Below are positions 1 through 12,510 of a DNA stretch of 64,000 nucleotides, in pieces. The DNA lies in NCBI GenBank assembly GCA_019722365.1, contig JADFUC010001000.1, forward strand, positions 186,001 through 250,000, given 5' to 3'. How positions within the stretch are numbered: position 1 is the first letter of the stretch; every line of letters starts with the position of its first letter. Source of the stretch: Lithospermum erythrorhizon (Eukaryota > Streptophyta > Magnoliopsida > Boraginales > Boraginaceae). The position numbers were made by a program, and so were the translations under genes. The notes beneath the pieces were generated by a model that was not told the DNA's origin, did not search any database, and saw only the letters and a list, made by a program, of their open reading frames with translations.

Positions 1-681
1 ATCTATTGCATTGCATCTTTGATAAGATTTGCATTGAAAAGAAGTTAATCTTGATCGAACCCAAGTATCCAACTAGTAAAACTTCAACACCATTTCAAAG
101 CATATTCAGGCATTAATGAATTCATTAGTGTTGCTAACAAACTCGAACTTAGCCAGCTCCGTATTGATTCATCACTCTTAAGCTGTAATATTTCCAAGTA
201 ACTTGTTCACACCACTAAAGGGTATTCAAATTGGTGTGTAAAATTCTGAGATTTATTCTTAGGAAGAAGGCTTGGTGATGTTGGAGATGGTAATTTAGGT
301 TGGTTTGAGATGCATTATTTTCGGAATCTCATTTGCCCTTTCTATAAACATGTAATATGATTATTCATAAAAACTGAAAGAGAAAAAAGTCGCATCTACT
401 GAACCACAGTAATTGTTATTATGAATACAATTGAAGCCAATTTTCCAAGAGTCATGAATAGTGAAACTACAAACATGAAAAAATTCACCCAACATGAAAA
501 TGTCAATGAGTATCATCCTAATGTAATGTGTAAACCTGTCAATTTTCAATTAAGATTCATTAGCCAGAAGGGCTGAAAAACTGGCTGCTGAATCATGAAA
601 AATTGGAAGTGATCACCAGCTCCCTAGTGTTGTTTGGGATAAAAAGATACCTATGATGCTCACTGAATTGCTGCAGCATGC
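1..681. other. 3' flank of the MYG1 gene
   Basis: No supported gene. This AT-rich stretch lies downstream of the minus-strand MYG1 stop codon at 682-684 and should contain its 3' UTR and poly(A) site, whose exact position I cannot fix. The short open frames here have no recognisable content. Confidence 0.5.
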
Positions 682-3600
682 CTAGAGCTTTAAAGCAGCC
701 TTTGCCATTGCTAAAGCGCCTTCAAAGTTTTTATTTCCACCAATGAATCCACTCATATGGACAAAAACACAACCTGGAACTCCAGACTCCTTTGAGAGTT
801 CGTCATCTCTCAAACCTCTCCATTGAGCAGGAAGGGCTTTCCGACTCTCAAATCTATCAGGTGCTACTCCAACTGCCTGCACCCTCCAGCCTTTGCTTCT
901 GTCATCCTACAAAACAATATAGTATACTATTTCAACACGAGGAATTGATAAGCTAAGTCAAACAAAAAACAACACGAGGAATTGGCTGCATAGTTACTAT
1001 GTCAGAACAAACCCCTGCATACTCAACTACTCATAAACAAAACATTAATCATGACTCATGATTACTTAGAAAATTCACTTTGAACCCAAAGGTGGATTGG
1101 ATTCATTGAAGGCATAACACCTACAGGAAGATGATCTTCAAATATGCAAGAGCAATAAACATAGTCATTGGGTGCTGCCATAGAGTATTTTATCTTTCAG
1201 AATAGAGCAACAACAAGATAACATGATCCACTAATTGAACACAAGTGACAGGACATCAGGAAAAAACCGTCACCTAAGAGTAGAATCGAGTATCCAGGTT
1301 GAGCACATCATGAACTATTTTGTATATATTGCATGTTGCAGAATGTTTTCTGATTACAGACAGACAGGGAAAAAAATAATAAAAAAAATGCAAAAAAAAT
1401 GGAAGGAATCCTACTTCAAGGAAGAGAACACAATGTATAGTTGGTGGGAAAATATATACACAAGAAAGAGTAAGATAAGCAGATGGAAGCGATTCATTAA
1501 CATACCTCATACAAGACATATTTGATAGGAGGATCTATCTTCATTTCCTCCTCCAGCTCAAACAAGTGAAGCTTCCACTGATAAGACGGATCAGACAATA
1601 ACATATTTACTACCTTTTCCAATGGGGCATAATGGCAGGGTAGATTTTTCAAATTGGTGGCATCAAAACATATTTACTACTTTAAACATTCCAGATGCAT
1701 TGTAAAGCACAGATGTTGGTACATGAAAAGGAAAGGATTCTCAAAATGTAGATACTATTTTCAGCTTACCGGACAGAATTGTTTCAAAACCATTATTTCC
1801 CCACTTGGATCGGCATCCTTTCTTGAGTCAAGACACTCCATTACAATTGATCTTGCAGGTAACCATGATCGTATATAAAAGCGGAGACTCTAATCACAGA
1901 AACATATATCAGCACATCAGTTCCTAGACTTCCTACAGAACCAATACTTAAATAGCATGTTAACTTGAAATAAATTACAGTCATATCACATATGCTAACT
2001 ACAAGCCTACACTACAACAACAAAATATTTTTAAAGAGATGTTATGAACTTCACCTCCAAAAATTCACCCCCAGCCAATGTCATTGCCCGTTCAAAGGCT
2101 TGATTCTCCTTCTCAGATGATTGATCCGGGTCAGTCCAGTCAGGATTTAATCTTCCGACTCGTGAAGACAGATGAGTATTATTCACATATCTTGGTGACT
2201 GATCTGTATCGTACTGGTTAATTCCATTGTCAATTGCATCTATTGCCTACAATAGATTATAAAAGAATTGAGCTTGCTTGAAGCTTCATCATCCACAAAT
2301 CTTATATTCCTGTTACTTTACAAACTGTCAAAGAGACATGGGCATGATAACATTTAAGAGGAGGATGAGAAGCTCACAGAAATTTTCACCACCCTAACTC
2401 TGAACTTATTATTAGAATACGTTTTCCATGGCAACAAGACAGAAAAATGATATCTTGACACCTCAAGTGAAAACTGGCATTTTGAAACTTGTACATCACA
2501 TGTTTTAAAGTCATCCAATGACTATTACAAGCTAATACATAATTTATTTCTAAATATCCAAACAAATTCGAATACAAGCCAATATACAAAATTCGATTCC
2601 ATGCTCACATAACTGACATATTCTCAACAGATAACTGACATATTCCAACAGTCATAGGTTAAGCATTTACCTCCATGAAGCTCTTATAAACAGCCAGGAA
2701 CAATCTGTTCACATCTGGATGTTCTTCGTCTACTTGAAGCTCTTTGGCTATAATCTCCTTTCCAAAATGCTGACCACAAGAGAAAGGCATGTACGGATCT
2801 TTACAAGACAAACCCAATATCCATATACTCAATTCTAAATGTTTTTAAAGCAAGAGTTTGATCTTCGAAATATAATTACCACCAACCCTAACTACAGATC
2901 CAACAATCAGTGGTTAAGTGATAAAACAAAACCTTGCTATTAAAGTTTGTTTACCTTATAAACAAGGCCGGCACTACTCAGCTTAGTGTTGAACCCGTGC
3001 CCAAAAATCTCCTCAAATCCCTTCTGGTGATGATCGTAGCGATCTCGACTTGGGTCATACACCCCACCAACATCAAGAACAGCATCCATAGTCTCCAACA
3101 CCTACAGAGTTAACTCATTAAAACATATCATCAAACATTTCACCTACATAATTACATCAATGCTACACAGTACATAACCAAACAATACAATTCCAAACTC
3201 GAAATCTAGTACTCTACTAAGTAATACTCCTTCGTATCAACATAAGTGATTGTTTATTTAGACTAAAAGTATTTTATTAAGTATGTCTGCAAATTTTCTC
3301 TTTTGCCCTTCATTAATTAGATGTAATCATTATACATAAAATGAGAATTGAAACTTTATAGGTAAAGATAATGAAAGAGTGACATTTTCTTTCTCAAAAC
3401 AATTACTTTGAGACAATATTTTTAGGCTTAGTCTAAGGCAATCGATTATATTGTATAGAATCAAAATAGCAAACCTGTGGGTCACGCTAATAACCTACAA
3501 AAAGTAACTCATTCAAACATATCATCAAACACTTCACCTAAATACACTATATCCATACAACATTCACAACAAAACTCGATATATAACAAACCAATTCAAT

Positions 3601-4241
3601 TAGAACCCAAACCCACATAATAAATCAAGAACAAGAAGCTCTAAACCTGAGGATCACGCTAACAACAAACATAATTAACACATTCAAACATTTCCTCAAA
3701 CACCTCACCTACATAAATAACATCACTACTAAATTCACACCAAAAATCAATACATAACCAACCAACTCGATTTCAAACTTAAACCCCAATAATAAATCAA
3801 ACACGTGGAGCACTAAACCTGAGGAATTCGCTAATAACAAAGAAAATTATTCATTCAAACATTTCATCAAACACTTCACCTACATAAATAACATCACTAC
3901 CAAATTCAAACCAAACCTCAACATATACCCAACCAATTCAATTTCAAACGCAAACCCACATAATAAACATACACCAAGAAGCTCCAAACCTGAGGATCAC
4001 GACTGCGAACAATTTGAGCATTATGGAATTTTTCAGTGAGCCGAATCATGAAGCAACCAAGAGCTTCATCACAGTGGAAGCTGCCATTGTGAGTGCCGAC
4101 ACGCTTCGTTGGAAGAATGGTGGCCGGAGAAGAGGCGGCGGAGGAAGACATGGAGGCGGCGAAGAGGCGGCGATTTGGTAAGAAGGTGGCGAAGTTGAAG
4201 AGTCTTGAAGGTGAGAAAGCTTTAGAGAAAGTTGTGAACAT
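682..4241 (-). CDS. MYG1: MYG1 family protein (UPF0160; DHH-type metal-dependent exonuclease), 7 exons
   Basis: Seven exons on the minus strand: 4241-3990, 3101-2955, 2769-2671, 2246-2055, 1889-1770, 1577-1506 and 906-682 (stop TAG). All introns are GT-AG, all junctions are phase 0, and the product is 368 aa, usual for plant MYG1. Family motifs are in order: THNGSFHCDEALGCFMIRL in exon 1, VLDVGGVYDP and RYDHHQKGF plus GFNTKLSSAGLVYK in exon 2, SWLPARSIVMECLDSR in exon 5, WKLHLFELEEEMKIDPP in exon 6, and ESRKALPAQWRGLRDDEL and VHMSGFIGGN in exon 7. The HNGSFHCDEA and DHH segments are the expected metal-binding residues. In animals MYG1 is a 3'-5' RNA exonuclease of mitochondria and nucleolus; the plant role is inferred. 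The first 45 residues are Ser/Ala/Arg-rich with few acidic residues, which fits an organelle transit peptide. A second Met in the leader (MSSSAASS) could start a non-targeted form. Intron 1 is enlarged by tandem repeats and a MITE. Confidence 0.93.
3101..4001 (-). repeat. 172-bp tandem repeats filling MYG1 intron 1
   Basis: The plus-strand motif AAACCTGAGGATCACGCT or a close variant recurs at 3471, 3643, 3815 and 3986, a spacing of 172, 172 and 171 bp. The intervening sequence (CATTCAAACATTTC, CACTTCACCTACATAAATAA) repeats as well. The copy at 3986 is the real exon 1-intron 1 boundary. A further partial copy at 3101-3215 starts at the real exon 2 acceptor. The unit therefore corresponds to the ancestral intron plus the last 12 nt of exon 1, now present about four times and split by a MITE at 3216-3470. 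Confidence 0.85.
3216..3470. mobile_element. MITE (Stowaway-like) in MYG1 intron 1
   Basis: The insert begins with a degenerate CTCCTTCGTATCA end and contains the motif TTTAGACTAAAAGTATTTTATTA, cut here to its core TTAGACTAAAAG, which is shared with the MITE at 58588. It interrupts a 172-bp repeat unit, so it arrived after the array formed. The ends are approximate. Confidence 0.55.
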
Positions 4242-5114
4242 TTGTATATTTGTTTGGTTTTGATGTTTTTCAAGGGTTTATTGTACAAACTCTTTAAATT
4301 AATAATTGATAAAATAAACTTTGTAAAACAATAAAAAATAAATTTCAATATCAATATTAATAAACTTTTTAAGACTCGATAAATTAAAAACTTTATAAAT
4401 TATTGAATAATAAGTTTACCAGTCAAGACAATATTCATTAATAGAGTTTTTACTATAATTAATTTTTTATAGTAAAAAAATTGGACGAACAATTTTAATT
4501 GGTATTTTTAATTTTCTAAAACTATTATGAGATTTTAAAAAATTCATTTAAACTAATTTATAGTGTTTTCAATTCAATGTATTGTGTTTTCAATTCAATG
4601 GTTGACGTTTTCGCTTTTTAATATTAAACTTTACAATCAAATAAATAGTACTTTTATATGTTAGTAATCTATTACTGAGTATTTCAAAATGGCAGTAACA
4701 TTACATTTTTGAGTTCTTAATATTTAAAGCATCATGCGGAGACTGTTGGAAAGTGATACACTTTGGATCAAAAAAAGTTTGATCAATTCCAGTAATATTT
4801 CAATTTGAATTGAAACTTGCTCGAGGTAGATTATTTTGACTTCTGTATGATTTATCTATATAAAAAGACATATTTTGAAGTTGTTCAACTTATTCATTAA
4901 CCATATATATTTTACCTTGAGAAATGCATAAATACATTTTGCTACTTACTAGTGTTACTGTAAAGATTATGATTAATTTGCTCATTTAAATATTACAATA
5001 AAAGATATAGTCTATATATATATATAATAATTAAGGCTTTTAAGTTTTAATTCGTTATCACCTAAGCCTATACGGTAAGGAGTTTTGCCTCGATTACAGA
5101 GGAGTCTTATAAAA
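4242..5114. other. AT-rich intergenic DNA upstream of MYG1
   Basis: This stretch holds the MYG1 promoter on the minus strand, but I see no clear TATA box within 100 bp of the start codon. The rest is AT-rich with no supported open frame. A short (TA)n run lies near 5015. Confidence 0.5.
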
Positions 5115-5251
5115 ATATTCTTCTTCTCCGAAAAAAAATGGGCCTATATATATAATCTAGGCTAACAATATATAAATCCTATGGGTTAGCCTAATACAAT
5201 CATATGTGGTAAATAAGCACTATTAATTTGAGGCTACACTAATAATATTCA
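5115..5251 (-). repeat. 3' LTR of the copia element (approximate)
   Basis: On the minus strand it starts TGAATATTATTAGTGTAG and shares CTAACAATATA, TATATATATAATCTA and ACAATCATATG with the repeat at 11690-11885. Similarity fades below about 5144, so the outer edge is a guess. Confidence 0.6.
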
Positions 5252-5304
5252 CTTCACTACACTCTCTACCGGAGCCGGGAGGAGGATGAATGTCGAGATC
5301 GTCC

Positions 5305-5800
5305 TTAAAACTGTAAACAAGATGAAATGCAGAGCTGCATGGAAGATGTCAAAGAATTTAATATCTGTGGCGGACATTTAAGAACTGACTCGACCACAGC
5401 CACTTTCTCCCGAACAAAATGTATGTCAAGCTCGACATGTTTGCGCGAACTAGATTTCAGAGAGGTAGATAGTACTTTAACATCGTTACAATATACAATG
5501 GTGGCTTTGGTTGGGAGGGACGATGAAGTTCCAAAAGCAAATTGCAACCAACAAGCCAGAGACAATATCGGGCGACAATTCACGATATTCGCTTCTGCAC
5601 TTGAACGGTAGATAGTGGCCTCGGGCGCTGATCTAGCACTGTGATAATAGATTATCACCTAAAAACACAAAAACCAAGTAGACTTTTGTATCAGCATCCC
5701 GCCCAATCTCATCGTTGTAAGAAATTAAGACTTGTATAAATGTAAGCCATAATCTGTAGTACCCTCAGAATAACGACCACTCGCTGAGCGAGCATATGAT
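5305..5800 (-). pseudogene. Copia pol remnant: end of reverse transcriptase and RNase H
   Basis: Reading the minus strand in three frames gives copia pol signatures in the right order: RYSEGTTDYGLHLYKS (usual RYxxGTxDYGLxY) near 5750, DADTKVYLVFVFLGDNL (usual DADTRRSTSGYCVFLGDNL) near 5670, then SSAEAN, LPTKATIVYC and KHVELDIHFVREKV within 5305-5600. The last is the near-universal copia RNase H tail, followed by an IHPPP segment close to the LTR as in related elements. The catalytic neighbourhood YCDN reads YCND. Stops and frame changes make it non-functional. Confidence 0.8.
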
Positions 5801-8800
5801 CTCGTCATAGGAGCATGCATGTGCCACATATATGTTGAACTACATGTAGACGTAAGTGATGTCCTGCAGAATGCGAGATATCAAGCCGCCTTCCGCCCGC
5901 ATCGCGAATGTAGATGGATCTCACACGGGGAGCTTATATTTTACCGCCTGGGATTTCATTATCAATAGTACGCGTGGTTGCCTGCATGATCACATACAAG
6001 CACAAAACACAATAGACTCAACATACTTCCAATCGGTATTTAAAGAGACCACCTGCATTTATTTAACAAACAATAATACCTAAATAACCGAGTTTGCCCA
6101 AATCTTCTACTAAGTGAATTCATCATTCAACAAGTATTGGCGTTATAATCGAAGAAAGCGATCTAAAGGGACGATGAGAAACAATATCATCTGCTATTGG
6201 CGTTATACATAAGTAAGGTCCGCATCTCTTCCGGTAACAAACAGAGAATGATCGATTTACCGCAGTAAACCCATAAATGAAACATAGTCAAGAAACTGTT
6301 GATACCAAGCCCTGGGCCTGGCTGAGACCATATGGAAAGATTTGTTTAATTTTGCAAACATGACCGGGGACGGACCGGATCCCGAAACCAACCGATCGAT
6401 ACATAGTTTTATTCAAATCACTATTGAGGAAAGATTTTAACATCAAGCCAATGAATAGACCAAGCATCGGTATGTTTGTGAAAAGCCGGTAGAATAAAGG
6501 CAAATAGTAGCAGTTTTATCACATGACTGGGTGATCACCACAATCAATTCCCACTTGTGTTTTTCCAACACCTGCTACCACCTTTATACCGCTTCAAAAG
6601 AACCACATCGAATGCAATTTATATGACCTAAAAATTCACATGTAATCCTAATACTATTAACACCCGAGGGGCGGTGCACTAATTTCCAAAGTATTATTTT
6701 TAATTAAAGCATCATATTCATCGCATACGCCATTTTCCAATTAGAATCATTGGCTTTACGCACGTGATTTTTTTGAATGGGTGGACGGGACGCTGGAGGA
6801 AACGGCGATATTTCGGTTTTGCTTCTTACGTATGCCGTGTCGGGCTTCGTGATCGGACGGCAGGAGGCGAGGGCGTAAAGTATGGATAACGGCGGAGCTT
6901 TATGCGCGCGCGCGTAATACGGCGGAGGACGGCTTAGTGGTCCCGTTGTCGACGCGGTACGGTCAGGTCGAAACAGATATGATAAAGAGGGGCGTAGTGA
7001 GTTGGGCGACATATGGTTTTAAGCATCCAGAATGACGTCGGTCAATGATTACCGAAATTGGCCGCTGGTAAAGCGATCCACGCAGATTGGCCGGACAGCG
7101 CTGGTCACGGCCAAGCGATGGAGTAGATGATGAATGTTATCAACAAGGAAAGTATAAGAATCAGTGATGTTGTCACGAGAAGCGGAAAACTAGTCTCACA
7201 AAAAAATGACATGTCTACCACAATTATTTTTTGTGATAGTGTCAGAACCTAAGTAGCCATCAAGGACAGCCGACGCTTAGAAAGCACACAAAGAGGTCAA
7301 TGTACTGCAATTTATGATATGCAAGGAGGGAAATGTTGGTAACAAAGACATCCAAAAAACACGTAAGACGAGTACGTGGGTTATTTGTTATATAAGAGCG
7401 GATTGGGGTACGATAAAGACAGTTCTCGCGGATGTAAATATCGGCGAGGAAGTAGCCATGGGAGAGTACGACGCCAAAAACTCGAGGTACGCGGCGCGAA
7501 ATAAGATTGTTCTGACGTGATTGTTGATAGTACGACTGCCTTTGTATAATATCGCGAGCGGTAAATAAATTGTGGGCGCAATGTTTGTGAATCTTGCAAT
7601 ATCATTACATCGGAGACATTTAATTTTTGTCAAATTGGAGTGCGACTCCTAATGCTTGAAAACATAAATAGTGGAATACACACTCGAGATTTACGCGAGT
7701 TGGAAAAGTCCAAAGAAAATTAGTATAGTCGCTTCAATGTATAAATAATATCGATGACCGAAGAACTTAACACAGGAGATGTCCAAATATCACTATGAAT
7801 AATATCAAAAGGCATAGTAGTAACAGACGAAGAATTATGAAATGACAATTTTATATGTTTACCAAGCACACACGACTGACAAAAATCCGAAATACATCCA
7901 GAACATTTAATAAAATTATTCTTTCTAAGGGAAAAAACAACGTTCTTTGACGTTTAAGACAAATACGCAGCCAGACTACACCGGCAAAGACAGAAATGAG
8001 GCCGAGTGGCCAGGAAAGTGAGAGATTGTCATGGGGTCGTGGATAGCTCTCCAGATTTGATCTCACGATCTCTAGTACTCCGGCCCCGAAAATCCTTCAC
8101 TAAAAATCCAAACTACCATCCCAATGGATACATAATTATCGCAGTAAATTTCTCTCTGGCTTTTAGATAGAGGTTTTTATCATTTTTGGAACACGGCGAC
8201 ATTTCAGACCCAGGCGGGTCAGCCTGTGGGAAGGAGCGTATACCATAACCGCTAATAGGAACCGAATGACCATTTCCAACGATAATATTATTATGATTAC
8301 TGAAATTAAAATAAAAGGAAAGAGTACCTCGGTCGGTTATACGAGATATGTGGCTCTATGTACCGCCCGTGTCCGTGGATTTAAAACCGCATTTTAGTGA
8401 ACTTTTCTAATTGAAAAATTAAAGATGTCAATTAACGCCCGCTAATAACGCTTCAATTGAAAATTAAATATGTCGGGCTAAACCGTATTTTAGTGATTTT
8501 TTTCATGTTATATGTTTATGTCACGCCTTCATAATTAGTTGCTAAACATGGAATAAAAAAGTTGTTCGATGAGTTTTTTTTTACCACCTGTAGTTAATCA
8601 CAGACTGGTTCTACTGAGGGATGTGGCGGGCGGGTAAGAAACATGAATATAAAAAAATTGCTTGAGGCCGCCGTAAGAAGTTTAGAAATTATTCTTGGAT
8701 TGCGGGTCACAAAAAGAAGATATTGTCCTCGTTTTCTTCCCGTGACAACACGACCATGTCTCAAGTAAACGTGACCACGCTTGTCACACGCAAGAAACCA

Positions 8801-11274
8801 AGATTCAGGTTACAAACGTGACCACGCTTTCACCCAAATACGGGCATCAAGCCATGGTGGTGCATTTTAAGGCGCCACGCCTTTTTTCACTAAAGATGGC
8901 ACGTTAATATAAACTAAGACTCTGCTAGACTGAAAGCAAATCGGTTTTTTAAGGTTAAAAATCGCAACTTTTCAACAACATAACATATATTTTAACTTCC
9001 CAACCCAAATTTCTCTCAATTCAATCCTCAACTCTCATCCAACTATCTCTAAACATATTTAATCACACAATATCATCAAATTAAACTTCAATTTGAATTC
9101 ACTGACCAAAAAGAATTTAAAAGCAAAAAGAAGTTGTTCAAGATGAGGAAGTTAAGCAACCGGAGGGGTCAGAACGAGAGCCCTAATTAAACACTCCACC
9201 ACCACTCACTCACAACAAAGGGCTTGAGTGCTAGTATAAAGGATCAAATAATTACAACAAAGAATGATCAGACAGTACGAGAAATTGGTATACTGGTATT
9301 ACTTTATTTGGGTTATTAAGATGCCAATATTCAATTATTTTCAATATTTACTAGTTGATCGTACCCCGGTAGTCGCGACAATTTCATCACACTTAGGTTA
9401 TCATATTCACGTATGGGCAAGTTGTGGAATTTACAATAGTTTAACGGTGTCCGTGGTAAGATCAATGAAGATGATTTAGTTAGTGTATTCGGCCTTTGCA
9501 GAGATTTTCTAATGCATTATACGAAAGGGCGTAGAATGATCAAGAAGTTTAATTTATCATATTATCTATTCTAACAACGGTCAGATAAATTAAGTCACAT
9601 ATAAAATATAGCACTCAATGGCCTTCAAAAGTTTATTTGGAAGCGTCGCTCAAGAGGCTTTTTTTTCTACTAATAGTCAAGCATTGAGCTTACTTTCTTA
9701 TACATGTGTTTGTTACGCTGGGCTATCAGCGAATGAGGTTAAGGTTAATTTGCATACATATGATGCTACTATAATAAACAAGCCTCGCATTAATACGGGA
9801 TGATACTTCTCATTTGTTAGTCAATTGCCAAAGAAACCCTGTGAAAATCAACAACATACAAATTGGGGGCATGATTACCACATAGAAAGACAATCGATGC
9901 TTGCCCAGTCAGTATGCGGGGGGCCGGGCCAAGCAAGGGAAAGCCAAGAAATTTGAATTGGTATGGACACAGGTCAACAAATGTGTGCCCCTACCAACAG
10001 ATTACCAAGCACCTGGGTCACCACTTATCCACAACCCCTTTTTTTCCCTCGACCAAACCAGGTCATCCCTAAATGACTCATCCATCTAATCTTTCTCAGT
10101 CAATAAATTATGACGTTCAGAATACATAATGACCGTCTAGGGACGAGACGCAAGCCGGAGACATGGAAAGTCGATAAATGGCTGACGCCACCACCGCCGC
10201 TAGCTGATCGCCATAGATACAACGTAAGCAGGATGACATTGGAGGAAACTACACCGTGTTAAACACAACATTTACGTATTAAACAACCGCACGCTTATTC
10301 CAAACACTGCACGCTTATGTCGCTACTTTCTAATATAATACGTTCTTGTTAAAATTATTTTAAAGAACGGTAGCATCGCTAATTTAAACGCTACCAAGTT
10401 TAGTTCAAATATCACAGAATTTAAAGATGTGTTTTAGAGACTTTTTATGTGTTAAACTACGACATCGCTTATTTTAAACATTACTACGTTTATTATGGCC
10501 CGTGGCTCGAACCCGCCGGCCGACACCCACCGAAGGCCAATCCATCCCATTTCTTAACGCGCTTGGGGTCGCTCGGCCTAAAGGCCTGGCCGACTTAAAT
10601 CAATCATGGGTTAATGACGGCCTCACCAAGGCCCTGGCCTGCTGGGATCAGCCAAATATCATATGGTAAGGTCTGCTGATCATTTCAAGGGCTTTGGCTG
10701 TGATGGTCAGAGGTCGCGGTCCAAATATACTGGGGCTTCAGTGACATTCTTCTGGGGCAAAAAGTTTACGTCCAATTGGTTGGATTGATACGCCGGCACG
10801 GAGGCCGGGACCACGGATTAAGGCCGAGGTACGTTGTCTCGTGGCACCATGAAGAATAGCCACCATGGGCGGTAGGCTTTTTGTCGGCGGGCTTGGGCGG
10901 TACCGGGCCTTGAGACAGGCCCGTGATTGGGGTAAGTGCTCAGTCAGCAGGGTGCCCGTGACCGATTTTGAACGGGTCCGATGATGCCGATTTTGCAAAT
11001 AGTAGAGGAAGGTGAAGCTCATGGAGTTTAAACCGATTCTCTCCAATATAACGATTACTAGTGTATTTCATATATATAAGAGTACTAACACCCATTATAA
11101 GCTTCCCCGTGAGCCCGGCTACACCATTTAAACTAGCCGATTATTTGAAACGGGACCCCATATTCTTGAGTCGACGCCCAGACCTTTTAATCGTCAGACA
11201 ATAAGCGTAAATGTAAGAAAAATCAGCTACGCGAGTACTCGAGAAACTCGCTTGAGGGTAACCGGCTGAGCGCT
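5801..11274 (-). other. Scrambled internal region of the copia element
   Basis: This is higher in GC and CpG than the surroundings, for example an alternating CG run at 6904-6913. No long open frame remains. Weak minus-strand resemblance to copia integrase appears near 7400-7530. The rest, including 8.0-10.9 kb, gives no recognisable motif. The part near 8930-9130 is a pyrimidine- and A-rich patch and may be a separate insertion. Confidence 0.45.
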
Positions 11275-11658
11275 TCATTGTCCTCGGTCACGGCCTGTTC
11301 CAAGCGTCCATTGCCGTACGATCCGTTTCAATAATTGTGTGCAAGAGATCACTAGAAATAGTTGCATAAATCCAATTTTAAATACGCCGCATCGTGTTGT
11401 TGTCTCAATCCTCATTATACGAATCGGGGGTTCAGAACAAGTAGAAGGAAGAATATGTTGGATTAGTTTGGAGGAATGACAATGAATTTTGAAAAGCTCG
11501 CCTTTAAGAATATAGAAATTCATCTCAAGAATAACCGAACATGAGGCAGGAGGTTGAGATCGTAAGTATGCGGTGCAATTATGGTTGGTGGGCGGTTTTG
11601 GCGGATTAGCAGGTGACGGAATAGGGATCGTTGAAGAAGCTGCATTCCTTCCTGCCAT
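11275..11658 (-). pseudogene. Copia gag remnant (UBN2-type)
   Basis: A start codon at 11658 opens MAGRNAASSTIPIPSPANPP, a Ser/Pro-rich start like that of many plant copia gags. Further on, in a shifted frame near 11300-11380, the minus strand reads WIYATISSDLLHTIIE and TAMDAWNR. These match the conserved copia gag block. The frame change between the two parts and the downstream stops show that it is broken. Confidence 0.72.
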
Positions 11659-11689
11659 GTTGATTAGAAGAAAAGTGAAGCTACGTTGA

Positions 11690-11885
11690 AGAAGCTTGTA
11701 TTGTATAAAAAAGAATAAAGACTTTGCTTAGTGCTAATCGAAAAGATGACCGACTATCAATATTACAACGGTAGATGTAGCCTATATATATAATCTAAGC
11801 TAACAATATACAAATTCAGTAGTGCTACTGATACAATCATATGATAAATATGCATTATTGATTTATACTACACTAATAATATTCA
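11690..11885 (-). repeat. 5' LTR of the copia element (approximate)
   Basis: It is the direct-repeat partner of 5115-5251. The outer edge reads TGAAT on the minus strand at 11885. The inner edge is set just upstream of the gag start. I could not identify a convincing primer-binding site. Confidence 0.6.
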
Positions 11886-12384
11886 ATAATAGTTACTAGA
11901 ACTTCATCAAATCATGAAAACAATCCAAAAAACAATACCTTGTCTATTAGCCTCAAATGTCCCCTTAGCTTATTTATAGTGGGTTGGACTGACACTCATA
12001 TAATGGGGCTCCAGTGCAAATGCAAATCATGCGATCCTCGTTCAATAAGAGTTTTGCTGGGATTTAGATCCTTGTTCGACCGTCGTCATTAAGAGATGTC
12101 CGCTAGCTAGGATCAAGCGGGTACCTGTTTATCGTTCAGTTGATATGTAACTAGACAAATGTCCTGGAGTTATCAATGGTACTAGTTGCACAAATGCACC
12201 CTTTATTGCTAGATACCACTTCAAGTTTTCTTCATTAAATAAATAAAGACTTTGATGACTGATTAATTCTTTTTATTACCCTACAACAAATCTTTATTAG
12301 TGAGGTATATATATTTTTCAGAATTGACTGTCCAAGACCATTTGATAAGACTCATTGGAATTGCACCTTGTTTTGGCTATTTCC
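11886..12384. other. Intergenic DNA, no gene
   Basis: Mixed-composition DNA between the copia element and a SINE. There are no supported open frames or RNA genes. Confidence 0.5.
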
Positions 12385-12510
12385 TGGTCTGGCCTAGTTG
12401 TTAAAACATCTGCTGTGAGATGGCCCAGGCTAGTATAGGTCAAATTCCCATGGTTTTTTTTGTTTGTTTACTTTTGTACTCTTATTAATAAATAAAGTCA
12501 TCGCTTATTC
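12385..12510 (+). mobile_element. tRNA-derived SINE relic
   Basis: A box A-like sequence, CCTAGTTGTTAAAACATCTG, lies near 12393. It is followed about 40 bp later by a box B-like AGGTCAAATTCCC near 12437, one base short of the consensus. A T-rich tail (TTTTTTTTGTTTGTTTAC) follows. This order is typical of plant SINEs. Confidence 0.55.

Larger units (their letters stand above)
5115..11885 (-). mobile_element. Degenerate Ty1/copia LTR retrotransposon
   Basis: The element lies on the minus strand, with its 5' end on the right. Two direct repeats, read as LTRs, bound it at 5115-5251 and 11690-11885. Between them are a gag remnant near 11.3-11.66 kb and reverse transcriptase/RNase H remnants near 5.3-5.8 kb, in the order expected for a minus-strand copia. 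Everything between is broken by stops and frameshifts. Its length of about 6.8 kb is longer than the usual 5 kb copia, which suggests nested insertions. Target-site duplications could not be confirmed. Confidence 0.78.

Noticed and set aside
1235..1525. 96-codon plus-strand open frame
   Set aside because: It lies over intron 6 and part of exon 6 of MYG1 on the opposite strand, is Lys-rich from poly-A stretches and has no recognisable domain.
1654..1878. 74-codon plus-strand open frame
   Set aside because: It is the antisense of MYG1 exon 5 and its flanks.
6704..7012. 102-codon minus-strand frame, Pro/Ser/Arg-rich
   Set aside because: GC-rich composition gives long frames by chance; there is no copia motif and no homologue I recognise.
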